Virus record (IMG/VR): IMGVR_UViG_3300036398_003978
Span: 1-38,136 of that record
Strand: one strand, 5' to 3'
DNA from: a virus
Length of the DNA stretch: 38,136 bases
Below are positions 15,535-23,285 of the stretch, piece after piece (within the stretch, counting starts at the first letter, position 1; every line of letters starts with the position of its first letter). The notes below the pieces were generated by a model. That model was not told the DNA's origin. It searched no databases and saw nothing but the letters and a program-made list of their open reading frames with translations. The translations under genes and the position numbers were made by a program.

Positions 15535-15936
15535 TTATCTTAAAAATGATTTAAATATTGTTTCTTTTGCTACACCCAATAAAATGTGCCCTATAAAGAA
15601 AGCTGCCGCGGGATAAAAACCAAAAACTAAAAACCCTAAACAAACTGAAATAACTTTCATCATTTGAAAAAAGTGTTCAGCATCACTAAATCCAACAAAT
15701 AAAGTTGAACCATATGGGTATCTTTCAGCTTTCGGCATTGGAACTCCAAAGTGATACCATTTAGGTTCGTATGGTAGTGGGTTTCCGTTTTTATCTAATT
15801 TCCATTTGTTTTTCCAAGAGTTTTTTGTGTTCCATTTTTCAAATTTACCTTTCCAATTGTTTGAAATACATTCATCTTCAAGTTCATTGAAAAACATGAA
15901 CAAAAATCCTGATAATAAAATAACCAATAATTCCAT
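15535..15936 (-). CDS. Membrane protein, 133 residues
   Basis: An N-terminal membrane helix (about 3-18), a Trp/Lys-rich hydrophilic loop (NNWKGKFEKWNTKNSWKNKW) and two hydrophobic helices near the C-terminus (about 92-125). The hydrophilic part also holds a Tyr/Pro/Trp-rich EPKWYHFGVPMPKAERYPYG. A strong Shine-Dalgarno (AAAAAGGAG) precedes the ATG. I recall similar proteins as common phage membrane genes of unknown role; membrane remodelling or superinfection exclusion is possible. Confidence 0.7.
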   Translation of the reverse strand: MELLVILLSGFLFMFFNELEDECISNNWKGKFEKWNTKNSWKNKWKLDKNGNPLPYEPKWYHFGVPMPKAERYPYGSTLFVGFSDAEHFFQMMKVISVCLGFLVFGFYPAAAFFIGHILLGVAKETIFKSFLR

Positions 15937-15948
15937 TTTAACTCCTTT

Positions 15949-16350
15949 TTATTTTTTAAACGCTGATTCTAATGATTTTCTTAATGCGGAACTAAATTCT
16001 GTTCTTTCAAATGGTAGGTTTTCATCCTGTAATTGTAGAATCGTTGAAGAAACTGATGTTTTTGCACTACCTTCCCCAAACAACTCCTTTCCATCCATTT
16101 TAATTTTTGTTTTTACAATTGTTTTCTTTTGCTTAAACTCAAAAGGACCAACCCTAATACCTTTGGTTGGTGCCTCAATTGATAATATTTCTACCTCCAC
16201 CGGCTTTCCATTATCACATAGTGAATATTTATCATTTACCAATTCAGTAACGATTTGGTTTGCACCATAAGTTAGTTTTGTATCAGAAACCCCATTCATA
16301 TGAGCAAGTGTGATAACGCTTGAAATAAAATAACATAAAATTGTATCCAT
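15949..16350 (-). CDS. Hypothetical exported protein, last gene of the envelope module
   Basis: 133 residues. The N-terminal 17 residues (MDTILCYFISSVITLAH) look like a weak signal peptide or membrane anchor. The remainder is mostly beta strands (KPVEVEILSIEAP, KKTIVKTKIKMDGKELFGEG), ending with a helix FSSALRKSLESAF. The strand-rich core with a closing helix resembles the layout of the CsgG-family protein upstream, but I cannot assign it. A Shine-Dalgarno (AAAAAGGA) precedes the start. Confidence 0.6.
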   Translation of the reverse strand: MDTILCYFISSVITLAHMNGVSDTKLTYGANQIVTELVNDKYSLCDNGKPVEVEILSIEAPTKGIRVGPFEFKQKKTIVKTKIKMDGKELFGEGSAKTSVSSTILQLQDENLPFERTEFSSALRKSLESAFKK

Positions 16351-16362
16351 TGTAATCCTTTT

Positions 16363-18075
16363 TTAATAAGTTAATGTTGATTGATTTGTAAATCCTGGTG
16401 ATAATAAATATAGATTAGTTGTTCCTCCATTCGTTGGTGTAAAAGTATAGCTAGATTGAGTGCCTGGTATTGAATTTCTTAAATCCCCCGTTCCCGTTGT
16501 TAAACTTGTCCATTGTGAGTTTGTAAACAATAAAGTTCTTTTTGTCCATCCCAACCCATTTATTCTTCTTGCTATTGTATAAATATCGTTTATTGTAATT
16601 GTATTATCACCACTTACCTCATATTTGTGATAGTGATATGATTTGATTGGTGTTCTTTGTAAAACAATATCATCAATTCCTACAAAATCAGCAGAAGATA
16701 GATTTGATGTTGTGGTTGGAATTACTACTTCAATATACCATTCATCCCCATTTGATACTGGTTGTGAAAATGAATATTGACCTAAAGTATTTGTCGTAGA
16801 TGTGGTTTGTTGAGTCCAAGGAGTAAAAGTAGTTGTTAAAATACCTAATTCCGATGTTTGTAGAGAATATGTAGATTGTCCTGGCCTTCTCCATACCACA
16901 GCTAGTCCATCACCACCACCATATTCTTGCATTCTAGCTCTGAATGTATATTGCGTTCCAGCAACCAAGTTTATATCCCCATAAATTGGTCCACTCATTC
17001 CATGTCCACCATAATAACTAACCACAAATGTTCCACCAATAAATAAATCACTACCATCATCAGAATTTATTCCAAAAGAATATGTTCCAGTTACAGCAGG
17101 TATAAAAGTTCCTGTAACTTCAACTGAATAATAATTACCATTATTTGGTATAGTAGCACCTGCACTACTTAAAGTTGTAAATGTTGTAAAATTTAAGCAG
17201 GTAGTTGTAGATAATGTTCCTGTCCATCTGAGTTGTGTATTTGAGAATGTAGTATTGAATAATTTATCGAAATCAGTAGTTACTGTTGGAAATTGGGTAT
17301 ATTGTGAAGTATTCCCATTTCCAGCGTGTGTTGAAAAAACTTTCACATTCATCGTATTAGATAATCCTATTGTTTGTCCTCTTTTAAAAAGTTTAGTAAG
17401 GATATTTTGAACTGGAATATCGTTTTCTGTCCTTATAACCCCCGAATGGGTAAAAGGTATATACGGTGTGAAAATAACCGATGAGTTTGTTGTTGGACTC
17501 CAATTTACACCATTTCTATTAGGTGTTGTAACAATTAATGAGTTATTGTTGTTTGAAACACCTTGAAGTGATGCACCAGAAGAACAACCCGGATGTGAAT
17601 TTACATTTATCTGGATCAGATTTGTGGTTTCTGATAATACAATTTGGAAGTCTGTGAAAAGTGTAGAATTAGAATTACAACTATAATAACCTATGTGATA
17701 ACTAACAACAAATTTTCGGTTGGGAGATGAACCAATAGTTTGATACCTTACAAAATAGTTTGTAATCGGAAACAAATCCATAGCGTTAGCATGAATCCCA
17801 TTACTTACTACACTATTAGGTGAACCACCTACAATATCACCACCTGTATTTGTGAACGATATCCATCCATTTGAACATATATTCACTGTTGTGTAATTAG
17901 TTCCCCAATAGTTAAACGTAAAACCAATAGGTAGATTGGATATAGTTTGGTCATCCCCCAATGTTAGAGCAGTTCCGGTGGTTGATTCATATGAATAGGT
18001 TGTTGAAGATTGGGTATAAGTCATTTGCCCAAATACTGAAAGTGGTAATAGTAGTAATAGTATTAATTTTTTCAT
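16363..18075 (-). CDS. Secreted PA14-domain protein with dockerin-like segment
   Basis: 570 residues from the ATG at 18075, which overlaps the upstream stop (ATGA) and starts a good signal peptide (MKKLILLLLLPLSVFGQ); the frame extends upstream but has no signal there. Residues 25-205 form a beta-sandwich, Asn/Thr/Ser-rich. Residues about 310-400 match PA14: GTYSFGINSDDGSDLFIGG, then an R-M-Q-E-Y and WRRPG close. PA14 domains bind glycans. Near residue 480 a dockerin-like stretch, SGDNTITINDIYTIARRI, is followed by a Thr/Gly-rich tail. No T9SS sorting domain is visible. Likely an exported surface adhesin. Confidence 0.75.
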   Translation of the reverse strand: MKKLILLLLLPLSVFGQMTYTQSSTTYSYESTTGTALTLGDDQTISNLPIGFTFNYWGTNYTTVNICSNGWISFTNTGGDIVGGSPNSVVSNGIHANAMDLFPITNYFVRYQTIGSSPNRKFVVSYHIGYYSCNSNSTLFTDFQIVLSETTNLIQINVNSHPGCSSGASLQGVSNNNNSLIVTTPNRNGVNWSPTTNSSVIFTPYIPFTHSGVIRTENDIPVQNILTKLFKRGQTIGLSNTMNVKVFSTHAGNGNTSQYTQFPTVTTDFDKLFNTTFSNTQLRWTGTLSTTTCLNFTTFTTLSSAGATIPNNGNYYSVEVTGTFIPAVTGTYSFGINSDDGSDLFIGGTFVVSYYGGHGMSGPIYGDINLVAGTQYTFRARMQEYGGGDGLAVVWRRPGQSTYSLQTSELGILTTTFTPWTQQTTSTTNTLGQYSFSQPVSNGDEWYIEVVIPTTTSNLSSADFVGIDDIVLQRTPIKSYHYHKYEVSGDNTITINDIYTIARRINGLGWTKRTLLFTNSQWTSLTTGTGDLRNSIPGTQSSYTFTPTNGGTTNLYLLSPGFTNQSTLTY

Positions 18076-19289
18076 AACATTAATTTTGTTCCAGTTAAAA
18101 CTTGCCAATTTAAAAATGTTTGATTTAATTGATAAACTCCTGAAAAACTTACAGTCCATTTGAATTTATCAGTTACTTTCAAATCTGTGTTTACCATTGG
18201 GATTATCAACAAACCACTTTTATACCATTGGCCCGCATAGAAATAAATATAGGGAGAATATACAGCAAGCCCTAAAAAATTTACACCAATTGATTTTCCA
18301 CCCTTAAAGTTTGTAAATCCACCACCAATCAAAGACCAATTTCTAAAAGTATTTTTATCTATCTCACCCAAAGTAAAGGTAGTTCCCCCCATTAAAGTTA
18401 CTTTATCTATTTTTTGAGCATTGAGTAATGATGCGGTCAAAAACCAATTATCATTAAAATTAGTCATATACGATGTAGAAAATATACCCATATACCCCTT
18501 AAACTTTAATGAACCATATCCCGATAAGTTAAGTATGTTTTGCCCCGTCTGATAGTTTATGTTTATACCTTTGATAAATGTTTGGGAGGTATTGACATGG
18601 GTCAAAGAAGTATTAAATCTAAAATTATCATTACCTTTCTTTGTGATATTTGAATCGTTTCTTATTATGACAATATCCCCAGTAGCGATTAAAGCACCAT
18701 TGGATACTTTGGAAGAACTTTTACCACCTTTACCACCACCACCTCCTTCACCACTATTTTCACTTTCACCACCACTTGCAGTTTGTTGGTTTTTATCATC
18801 AACTGCTGTTATTTCACCACCACCTTCGGATGAGCTGCTGTTATTATCATTATTAGCCCCACTACCGCCATTTCTCGGTGCGGGTGGGGGTGTAGGAACA
18901 CTACCAACAGAACTTCCAATAGAACTAGCCATAGAGACTACTGAGGATATGTTTGCTACACCATTCGCTGTAACACTACCTATGAAGTTTGTAACATTGT
19001 TTGATTCCGCAACTCCTTCGGATGCGCATGGATTAGCACCTGGCGGTAAAGCATCTCTAATGGATTGAACCCATTGTTCATATGCTCCCGCACTTAATTC
19101 AGCATAAGTAAATATTCTATATTGCCCCGCAAAGAACATTGTAACTTCAGAACTTTGTGTTGATAATTGAACACTTTGAGTTCTACCATTACATGGGTTA
19201 ATATAAGAATAGGTGAAACTTTGAGCTTTTACACTCAAAACTCCACCTATTATGAATAATAATACTAATAAATGTTTTTTACCAACCAT
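18072..19289 (-). CDS. Exported protein with outer-membrane beta-barrel-like C-terminus
   Basis: 405 residues from the ATG at 19289 (a TTG at 19298 is in frame but less likely). A signal peptide (MVGKKHLLVLLFIIGGVLSVKAQ) is followed by a Cys-bearing N-terminal domain (C37, C91 approx.), a Pro-rich (VPTPPPAPR), Gly/Ser/Asn/Asp-rich linker of about 90 residues, and a C-terminal 190 residues of alternating hydrophobic strands rich in aromatic residues and Asn, the pattern of a porin-type barrel (last residues TGTKLML). It overlaps the CsgG-like gene by 11 bases and the PA14 gene by 4 bases, suggesting coordinated production. Confidence 0.7.
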   Translation of the reverse strand: MVGKKHLLVLLFIIGGVLSVKAQSFTYSYINPCNGRTQSVQLSTQSSEVTMFFAGQYRIFTYAELSAGAYEQWVQSIRDALPPGANPCASEGVAESNNVTNFIGSVTANGVANISSVVSMASSIGSSVGSVPTPPPAPRNGGSGANNDNNSSSSEGGGEITAVDDKNQQTASGGESENSGEGGGGGKGGKSSSKVSNGALIATGDIVIIRNDSNITKKGNDNFRFNTSLTHVNTSQTFIKGININYQTGQNILNLSGYGSLKFKGYMGIFSTSYMTNFNDNWFLTASLLNAQKIDKVTLMGGTTFTLGEIDKNTFRNWSLIGGGFTNFKGGKSIGVNFLGLAVYSPYIYFYAGQWYKSGLLIIPMVNTDLKVTDKFKWTVSFSGVYQLNQTFLNWQVLTGTKLML

Positions 19290-19971
19290 TTTGCTCAAGA
19301 CGCTTTACGAGGTTCATTGTCGCAACCTCCAAAGCCTTCTGAGTAGCAATACCAACGGTTGATTGGTCGAATCCCATTGTTGGATTCTTAAAATACCCTT
19401 CACCAAATTGAGTTGATTGTCCTTGTCCAGACGCAACTATAAATTGTGAATTTTCTACATTAACTAAACGGATTTGAATACCCATAATTGTGGTATTTGT
19501 TTTTTTCAATTTACCTTTATCGTAGTTTTCTGCGTATGAAACTGAAAAATCATAGATTTCGGCATAAACAATATATTTGGGTAAACGAATACCCTGCATT
19601 TTAAGTTTTGTTTTACCATCATCTAAACCATCAATCTTTTTTTCCCACGCATCCAACATTTGATTTACAACAGCATCTTTTTCTTCGGTAAATTCAAAAC
19701 GATTAGTATATAGTAAATTTTCAATAATACGATTAGATACACCTAAACCAAGTCTTTTCTCTCTTAATTCGGGAAAAGTTTCCCAGAGTTCTTTGTTTAC
19801 ATTTAACTTTGAAAGTTGAAGCGTTTGCTTCTTACCTGTATAAGTAGAGATAGATTCCAATGTTCTATCTGTCTTTTCAAAATCAGCTTGATATTGAGTA
19901 GTTGAAATGCTAGATTTACAACCCACCAATAAAGCAAAGCTTACGAATGGAATAATAACTATTTTTCTCAT
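19279..19971 (-). CDS. CsgG-family outer-membrane lipoprotein
   Basis: 230 residues. The signal ends with a lipobox, FALLVGC, with C18 as the lipidated Cys. The body, LQLSKLNVNKELWETFPELREKRLGLGVSNRIIENLL, DAVVNQMLDAWEKK, PKYIVYAEIYDFSVSYAENY, TIMGIQIRLVNVENSQFIVASGQGQ and ATQKALEVATMNLVKRL, follows the CsgG order of helix, strand, transmembrane hairpin and closing helix. CsgG forms the nonameric curli secretion pore of the outer membrane. No curlin, CsgE or CsgF gene is seen, so the cargo differs. The gene lies between a barrel protein and a single-span protein. I recall CsgG-like genes in some marine phages. Confidence 0.8.
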   Translation of the reverse strand: MRKIVIIPFVSFALLVGCKSSISTTQYQADFEKTDRTLESISTYTGKKQTLQLSKLNVNKELWETFPELREKRLGLGVSNRIIENLLYTNRFEFTEEKDAVVNQMLDAWEKKIDGLDDGKTKLKMQGIRLPKYIVYAEIYDFSVSYAENYDKGKLKKTNTTIMGIQIRLVNVENSQFIVASGQGQSTQFGEGYFKNPTMGFDQSTVGIATQKALEVATMNLVKRLEQNGW

Positions 19972-20366
19972 TCTTCGCTCTCCTGCTCTGCCTGCTTAGC
20001 TCTCAACCTTTTCATTCTTTCGGCTGGAGTTTCTTTCTTTTCTTCAACTGGTGCTGCTGCAGGTTGTACAGCAGTTTGAGCTGCTGGTGCTGCCTCTCTG
20101 ATTGTTTCTTTTTCTCTGATTATAGTAGTTCCACCACCACCGCTTGAAGCATTACTTTGGTTATTGTTTTCTAAGTTTAGATTAATAACAGGTTGTGCTG
20201 CTGGTGCAACTTGCTCCGTTTTTGCCCCCTCTTCATCGTTATTACCCCCACCAAATAGGGTTGTGGAAATCCATACACCACCACCCGTAACTACAGTGGC
20301 GAGTGTTCCTACGATAGTTTTCTTAAGTCCACCCCAAGTACCATCATTTTCTGTCTCTTCTGCCAT
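19968..20366 (-). CDS. Single-span membrane protein with low-complexity tail
   Basis: 132 residues. One hydrophobic helix (about 13-37, KKTIVGTLATVVTGGGVWISTTLFGGG) follows a short acidic N-terminus; the rest is low-complexity, rich in Ala/Gln/Pro/Asn/Glu with GGGGTT and an EKETIREAA patch, ending in a charged helix. No signal peptide. It begins just before the CsgG-like lipoprotein (4-base overlap), and a good Shine-Dalgarno (AAAAGGAG) precedes it. It could be an inner-membrane tether or accessory for the lipoprotein. Confidence 0.65.
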   Translation of the reverse strand: MAEETENDGTWGGLKKTIVGTLATVVTGGGVWISTTLFGGGNNDEEGAKTEQVAPAAQPVINLNLENNNQSNASSGGGGTTIIREKETIREAAPAAQTAVQPAAAPVEEKKETPAERMKRLRAKQAEQESEE

Positions 20367-20381
20367 TTTTTTCTCCTTTTT

Positions 20382-22283
20382 TTAGTATTTAATTATTTTA
20401 TAAGTTTTTTGCTTCTCATTGGTGGTTAATCTTACAAAATAGAAACCAGGCTTTAAGTCGCTAACATTGATTGTTTTCGTAACTATTTCATTTTGATTTA
20501 CAAAATCTCTACTATTATAATAAGATTTACCCATATAATCGTAAATTTCGTATGTTAGATATCCCCAATCAGTTTGGAAATAATCTATGTTTAACACATC
20601 AGCTACTGGGTTAGGATATACTCTAAACCCATTTACTAATTGGTCTACCAATTCTCTTGCCCGTCTACCATTTACAACAGTAGCATCTACGGGTGAAGGT
20701 ATAATATTTAAATCGGTTGCTTTATCACTACCAGCTGCTTTGTTGAAAATCTTAATAGGTGATTGTTCCCAATTTTGATTTAAAATATCAAACTTAAATG
20801 AGAATTGTTGTGTTGGGTTGATAATAAGCGATGGAGACATTTTAGATTCATGTCCACCCCAAACTATTTCACCTGGCTTATTTGATAAGAAAGAGTTCCA
20901 AGCACTTGCTTCAGGCCCAACACTCACACCTGTGAATTTAAAGATTGCTGGGTCATATTTTAATCCTAATTGTGCTGCACCTACTTTATTCCCGTGTGTG
21001 ATAAAAGTAACATTTACAGTTACTGAATTATCTTCTGAAATAGTTAATTTAGGTATTCTGAATTGAACTGAATCTTGGATATTTTGATAAATAGTACCTT
21101 CGTCTAAAACATAAGATGTTCCATTAGTAGGGTTATTTACCCTTTGAATTTGGAATGATACATTATTTAACCCAGTATTTGTTACATCCCCCAAAACATA
21201 TCCAATATAAGATAATGAGCCTAAACCATTAATAGGAACATCAACATTTGTCGTTCCGATAATTGAAGATTGGAAGGTGTTCGGGTTGGTTATAATCGTA
21301 TTGTATTCGGAGGGGGTGTAATATCTAACATTGTATTCGTTAGCAACAACGGGCGACCAGGTTGTTCTGCCGGTTGCCAAACGATTAAATATCAAATAAG
21401 CATCTGCTACTGATAGGGTTGAACTGCGGTTTACATCACCTTGCTGAAACTCATACGATTGAGCAGTATCGGCATAAATAGTTACATCCGATAATCTATA
21501 AGCATCGGTAATATTAATGGCTGAATTATCAGATAAAGTATCTAAATTGGATACTAATTTAACATTATAAAAAGATGTATCGTATGGAATATCCAGTGAA
21601 GCAATACCAATACCATTAGTTAAAAATCTACCACCACGAGTATAAGATTGAACTGTCTTTAACTTAAAATCATAAGCGAAAGGCATATCAGCAGCAGGCG
21701 TTCCATCAACATTTGTTAATGTTACAGGAAATCTCAAAGTATCCATTTTAAACCCACCACCATAATTAAATGTTCCCAATGTATTATCAATACCACCAAT
21801 TGTAGTTGCGATATTAGAATAGGTAGGATTTCCATTTACTTTGAGCGAGTCAACGGAGGATGGATTAAAACCAACTGCATGGGGGAGTTTAACCTCAAAT
21901 ACAGCACCATCCGGCCAATCAAATACAGCAGAAGTTCCAGTATAGATAGCAGTTGCATTTACCCAACCTGGCTGACTATAGTATGAACCATATTTTGTTC
22001 CAACCGATGTTGCGGAAGGCCCCCACAAAACAATAGGTTGTTTGAATGATGCTGCAGGGTAGAAAAACCTAACCTGAAAACCAGCATAGTTGGTTGCTGT
22101 TGGGTTATGGTAATGTAGATAAACTACTGTTGTATCATTTAAGATACTACCCAAAGTAAATACCGTGTCAATTAGAAAATGCGGTGAGTTACTGTTTGGA
22201 GATGTTAATACTTCCGTTCTACCATTTTGTGCGAATAAGTTAAATGGTAAAGTTAAAGCAAGTAATAAAAGTATTTTTTTCAT
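20382..22283 (-). CDS. Secreted protein with T9SS sorting domain, cohesin- and dockerin-like modules
   Basis: 633 residues. Signal peptide MKKILLLLALTLPFNLFAQ. Residues 20-180 form a beta-sandwich. Residues 250-305 hold two dockerin-like Ca-loop repeats, LSDNSAINITDAYRLSDV and GDVNRSSTLSVADAYLIFNR. Residues about 415-530 look cohesin-like (AAQLGLKYDPAIFKFTG, GEIVWGGHES). Residues 553-633 are a type A T9SS C-terminal sorting domain: FRVYPNPVADVLNI, YEIYDYMGKSYYN, INVSDLKPGFYFVRL, KIIKY. Such domains direct proteins through the outer membrane and onto the cell surface in Bacteroidetes. Infected cells may thus display this protein. Confidence 0.85.
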   Translation of the reverse strand: MKKILLLLALTLPFNLFAQNGRTEVLTSPNSNSPHFLIDTVFTLGSILNDTTVVYLHYHNPTATNYAGFQVRFFYPAASFKQPIVLWGPSATSVGTKYGSYYSQPGWVNATAIYTGTSAVFDWPDGAVFEVKLPHAVGFNPSSVDSLKVNGNPTYSNIATTIGGIDNTLGTFNYGGGFKMDTLRFPVTLTNVDGTPAADMPFAYDFKLKTVQSYTRGGRFLTNGIGIASLDIPYDTSFYNVKLVSNLDTLSDNSAINITDAYRLSDVTIYADTAQSYEFQQGDVNRSSTLSVADAYLIFNRLATGRTTWSPVVANEYNVRYYTPSEYNTIITNPNTFQSSIIGTTNVDVPINGLGSLSYIGYVLGDVTNTGLNNVSFQIQRVNNPTNGTSYVLDEGTIYQNIQDSVQFRIPKLTISEDNSVTVNVTFITHGNKVGAAQLGLKYDPAIFKFTGVSVGPEASAWNSFLSNKPGEIVWGGHESKMSPSLIINPTQQFSFKFDILNQNWEQSPIKIFNKAAGSDKATDLNIIPSPVDATVVNGRRARELVDQLVNGFRVYPNPVADVLNIDYFQTDWGYLTYEIYDYMGKSYYNSRDFVNQNEIVTKTINVSDLKPGFYFVRLTTNEKQKTYKIIKY

Positions 22284-22304
22284 TGTTTTCCTTTTTAGTT
22301 TCGG

Positions 22305-22649
22305 TTATTCCTCATTTGACGAAATCGAAACCCCATCTTCTTCATCCATTTTTTGAACAAGCATCTTATCTCTGTCCTCATTTGAGAACCAAAAATCTAC
22401 AACTTTGTTCAAATTACCAACAAAAGCACCCAAAAGAATTAATAATAACTCTTTCCAAGCATCTTCTATTGTTGCTTTAAACATCACTGCTAAAACAATT
22501 CCAAAAACAATAAAAAAGAATGTAAATAAAATCAATAAAGTAATTTTCCAACGATTTGATTGCATCGTTTGGAGCATGAAGTTGAACCTTTGATCGTTTT
22601 CAACTTTTTGAAAATCTTCGTTATATAAAAGTTTACTAAGAAGTCCCAT
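22305..22649 (-). CDS. Two-span membrane protein, holin-like
   Basis: 114 residues: a short soluble N-terminus, two hydrophobic helices (about 35-57 and 66-82, the second LLLILLGAFVGNL) and a charged acidic tail. The GAFVGNLNKVVDFWFS segment followed by charged residues resembles the end of phage holins and related membrane proteins of T4-like marine phages. The window already has a family 4 holin, so this may be an antiholin or an unrelated inner-membrane protein. Confidence 0.65.
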   Translation of the reverse strand: MGLLSKLLYNEDFQKVENDQRFNFMLQTMQSNRWKITLLILFTFFFIVFGIVLAVMFKATIEDAWKELLLILLGAFVGNLNKVVDFWFSNEDRDKMLVQKMDEEDGVSISSNEE

Positions 22650-22903
22650 TATTCAACCCCACCTTTATCGCAATTGCAATCTTTTTTCTTAAAGATTTTA
22701 TCTGCGGATGCTAAACCTAAAGCACCAAACGCAAGAGCAGCAACGGCATTTACAAGTGAATCGGCTGGAGCAATGTGAGCTTCAGTAAATTGATTGTGGT
22801 ACATTGTTATACATAAGGTTAGGGCTGCCATAATTCCCACAAACCTCTTTGATGAAAATCCTCCCTTTTCGTCTTGGAAGATTTCAGTAAAAAATCTTTT
22901 CAT
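22649..22903 (-). CDS. Small two-span membrane protein, holin-like
   Basis: 84 residues with two membrane helices (about 21-39 and 51-67) and a Lys/Cys-rich C-terminus (KIFKKKDCNCDKGG). The opening KGGFSSKRFVGIMAALTLC and the AALAFGALGLASADKIF helix form a pattern I recall for small marine phage membrane proteins annotated as holins. Its stop overlaps the start of the 114-residue gene by one base (TAATG), so the two may work as a pair. A Shine-Dalgarno (AAAGGA) precedes it. Confidence 0.65.
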   Translation of the reverse strand: MKRFFTEIFQDEKGGFSSKRFVGIMAALTLCITMYHNQFTEAHIAPADSLVNAVAALAFGALGLASADKIFKKKDCNCDKGGVE

Positions 22904-22957
22904 AGTCTTATCCTTTCGTTAAAACATAACCAAATTGACAAAACTTATTTTAAAACC

Positions 22958-23167
22958 TTATATAAATAGGTAATTTTTTGGAATAACCCATTCAATTCCA
23001 AATGGATCGTTGATTTTTACATCATTTTCTAATATTTCTTTTATCTGTACCCTCTCCCCCTCTATCAGGCTTCCTTTGTGGTTCGAAAATGTCCTCAACA
23101 TTCTCACCTTTTCTCCCTTTTTTGGGTTTGAACTTTTCAAATCCGGCAGGTTCTTCATATTCATCAT
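22958..23167 (-). CDS. Small KOW/SH3-like protein, 69 residues, possibly the second half of a frameshifted gene
   Basis: The frame from about residue 16 on, KKGEKVRMLRTFSNHKGSLIEGERVQIKEI ... PFGIEWVIPKNYLFI, reads as a real small beta domain of the SH3/KOW type. The N-terminal 14 residues (MMNMKNLPDLKSSN) look less natural. A second frame starting 25 bases upstream runs in parallel and joins in sense across a C- and A-rich run (see the entry at 23022-23192). Confidence 0.55.
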   Translation of the reverse strand: MMNMKNLPDLKSSNPKKGEKVRMLRTFSNHKGSLIEGERVQIKEILENDVKINDPFGIEWVIPKNYLFI

Positions 23168-23192
23168 AGTTTCTTAAATCTACTTTTGGCAT
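23022..23192 (-). CDS. Overlapping frame, 56 residues, possible N-terminal half of a +1 frameshift product
   Basis: Frame starting ATG 23192 reads MPKVDLRNYDEYEEPAGFEK then FKPKKGRKG and a charged end. The first 24 residues look like a typical small phage protein; the rest could be out of frame. It overlaps the 69-residue frame at codons CCC AAA AAA GGG, where a +1 shift would join MPKVDLRNYDEYEEPAGF...KPKKGEKVRMLRTF. The promoter-like box at 23219-23226 is about 26 bases upstream, which favours this start. A sequencing error or two separate genes are the alternatives. Confidence 0.45.
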   Translation of the reverse strand: MPKVDLRNYDEYEEPAGFEKFKPKKGRKGENVEDIFEPQRKPDRGGEGTDKRNIRK

Positions 23193-23218
23193 GGTGTTCT
23201 TTAATTTTTATTTCGTAT

Positions 23219-23245
23219 CAAATATAAATATTAAATTTTAATCAA
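23219..23245 (-). promoter_or_regulatory. Weak Bacteroidetes-type promoter
   Basis: Minus strand TTG (23245-23243), 16 bases, TATATTTG (23226-23219). The -7 box is perfect but the spacer is 3-4 bases shorter than in the four best sites. GTATCAAA/TTTGATAC arms (8 bases) flank the box. It lies in the 118-base gap between the glycan island and the small genes (23193-23285), which otherwise shows nothing. Confidence 0.4.
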
Positions 23246-23285
23246 ATCGTTTTGATACTCTTTTAGCGAATTAATTTTTATTTTA

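Noticed and set aside
18559-19068. Long plus-strand frame opposite the barrel-protein gene, Pro/Leu-rich
   Set aside because: It is the antisense of the Gly/Ser-rich linker and signal region; low complexity, no ribosome site, and all neighbours are on the minus strand.
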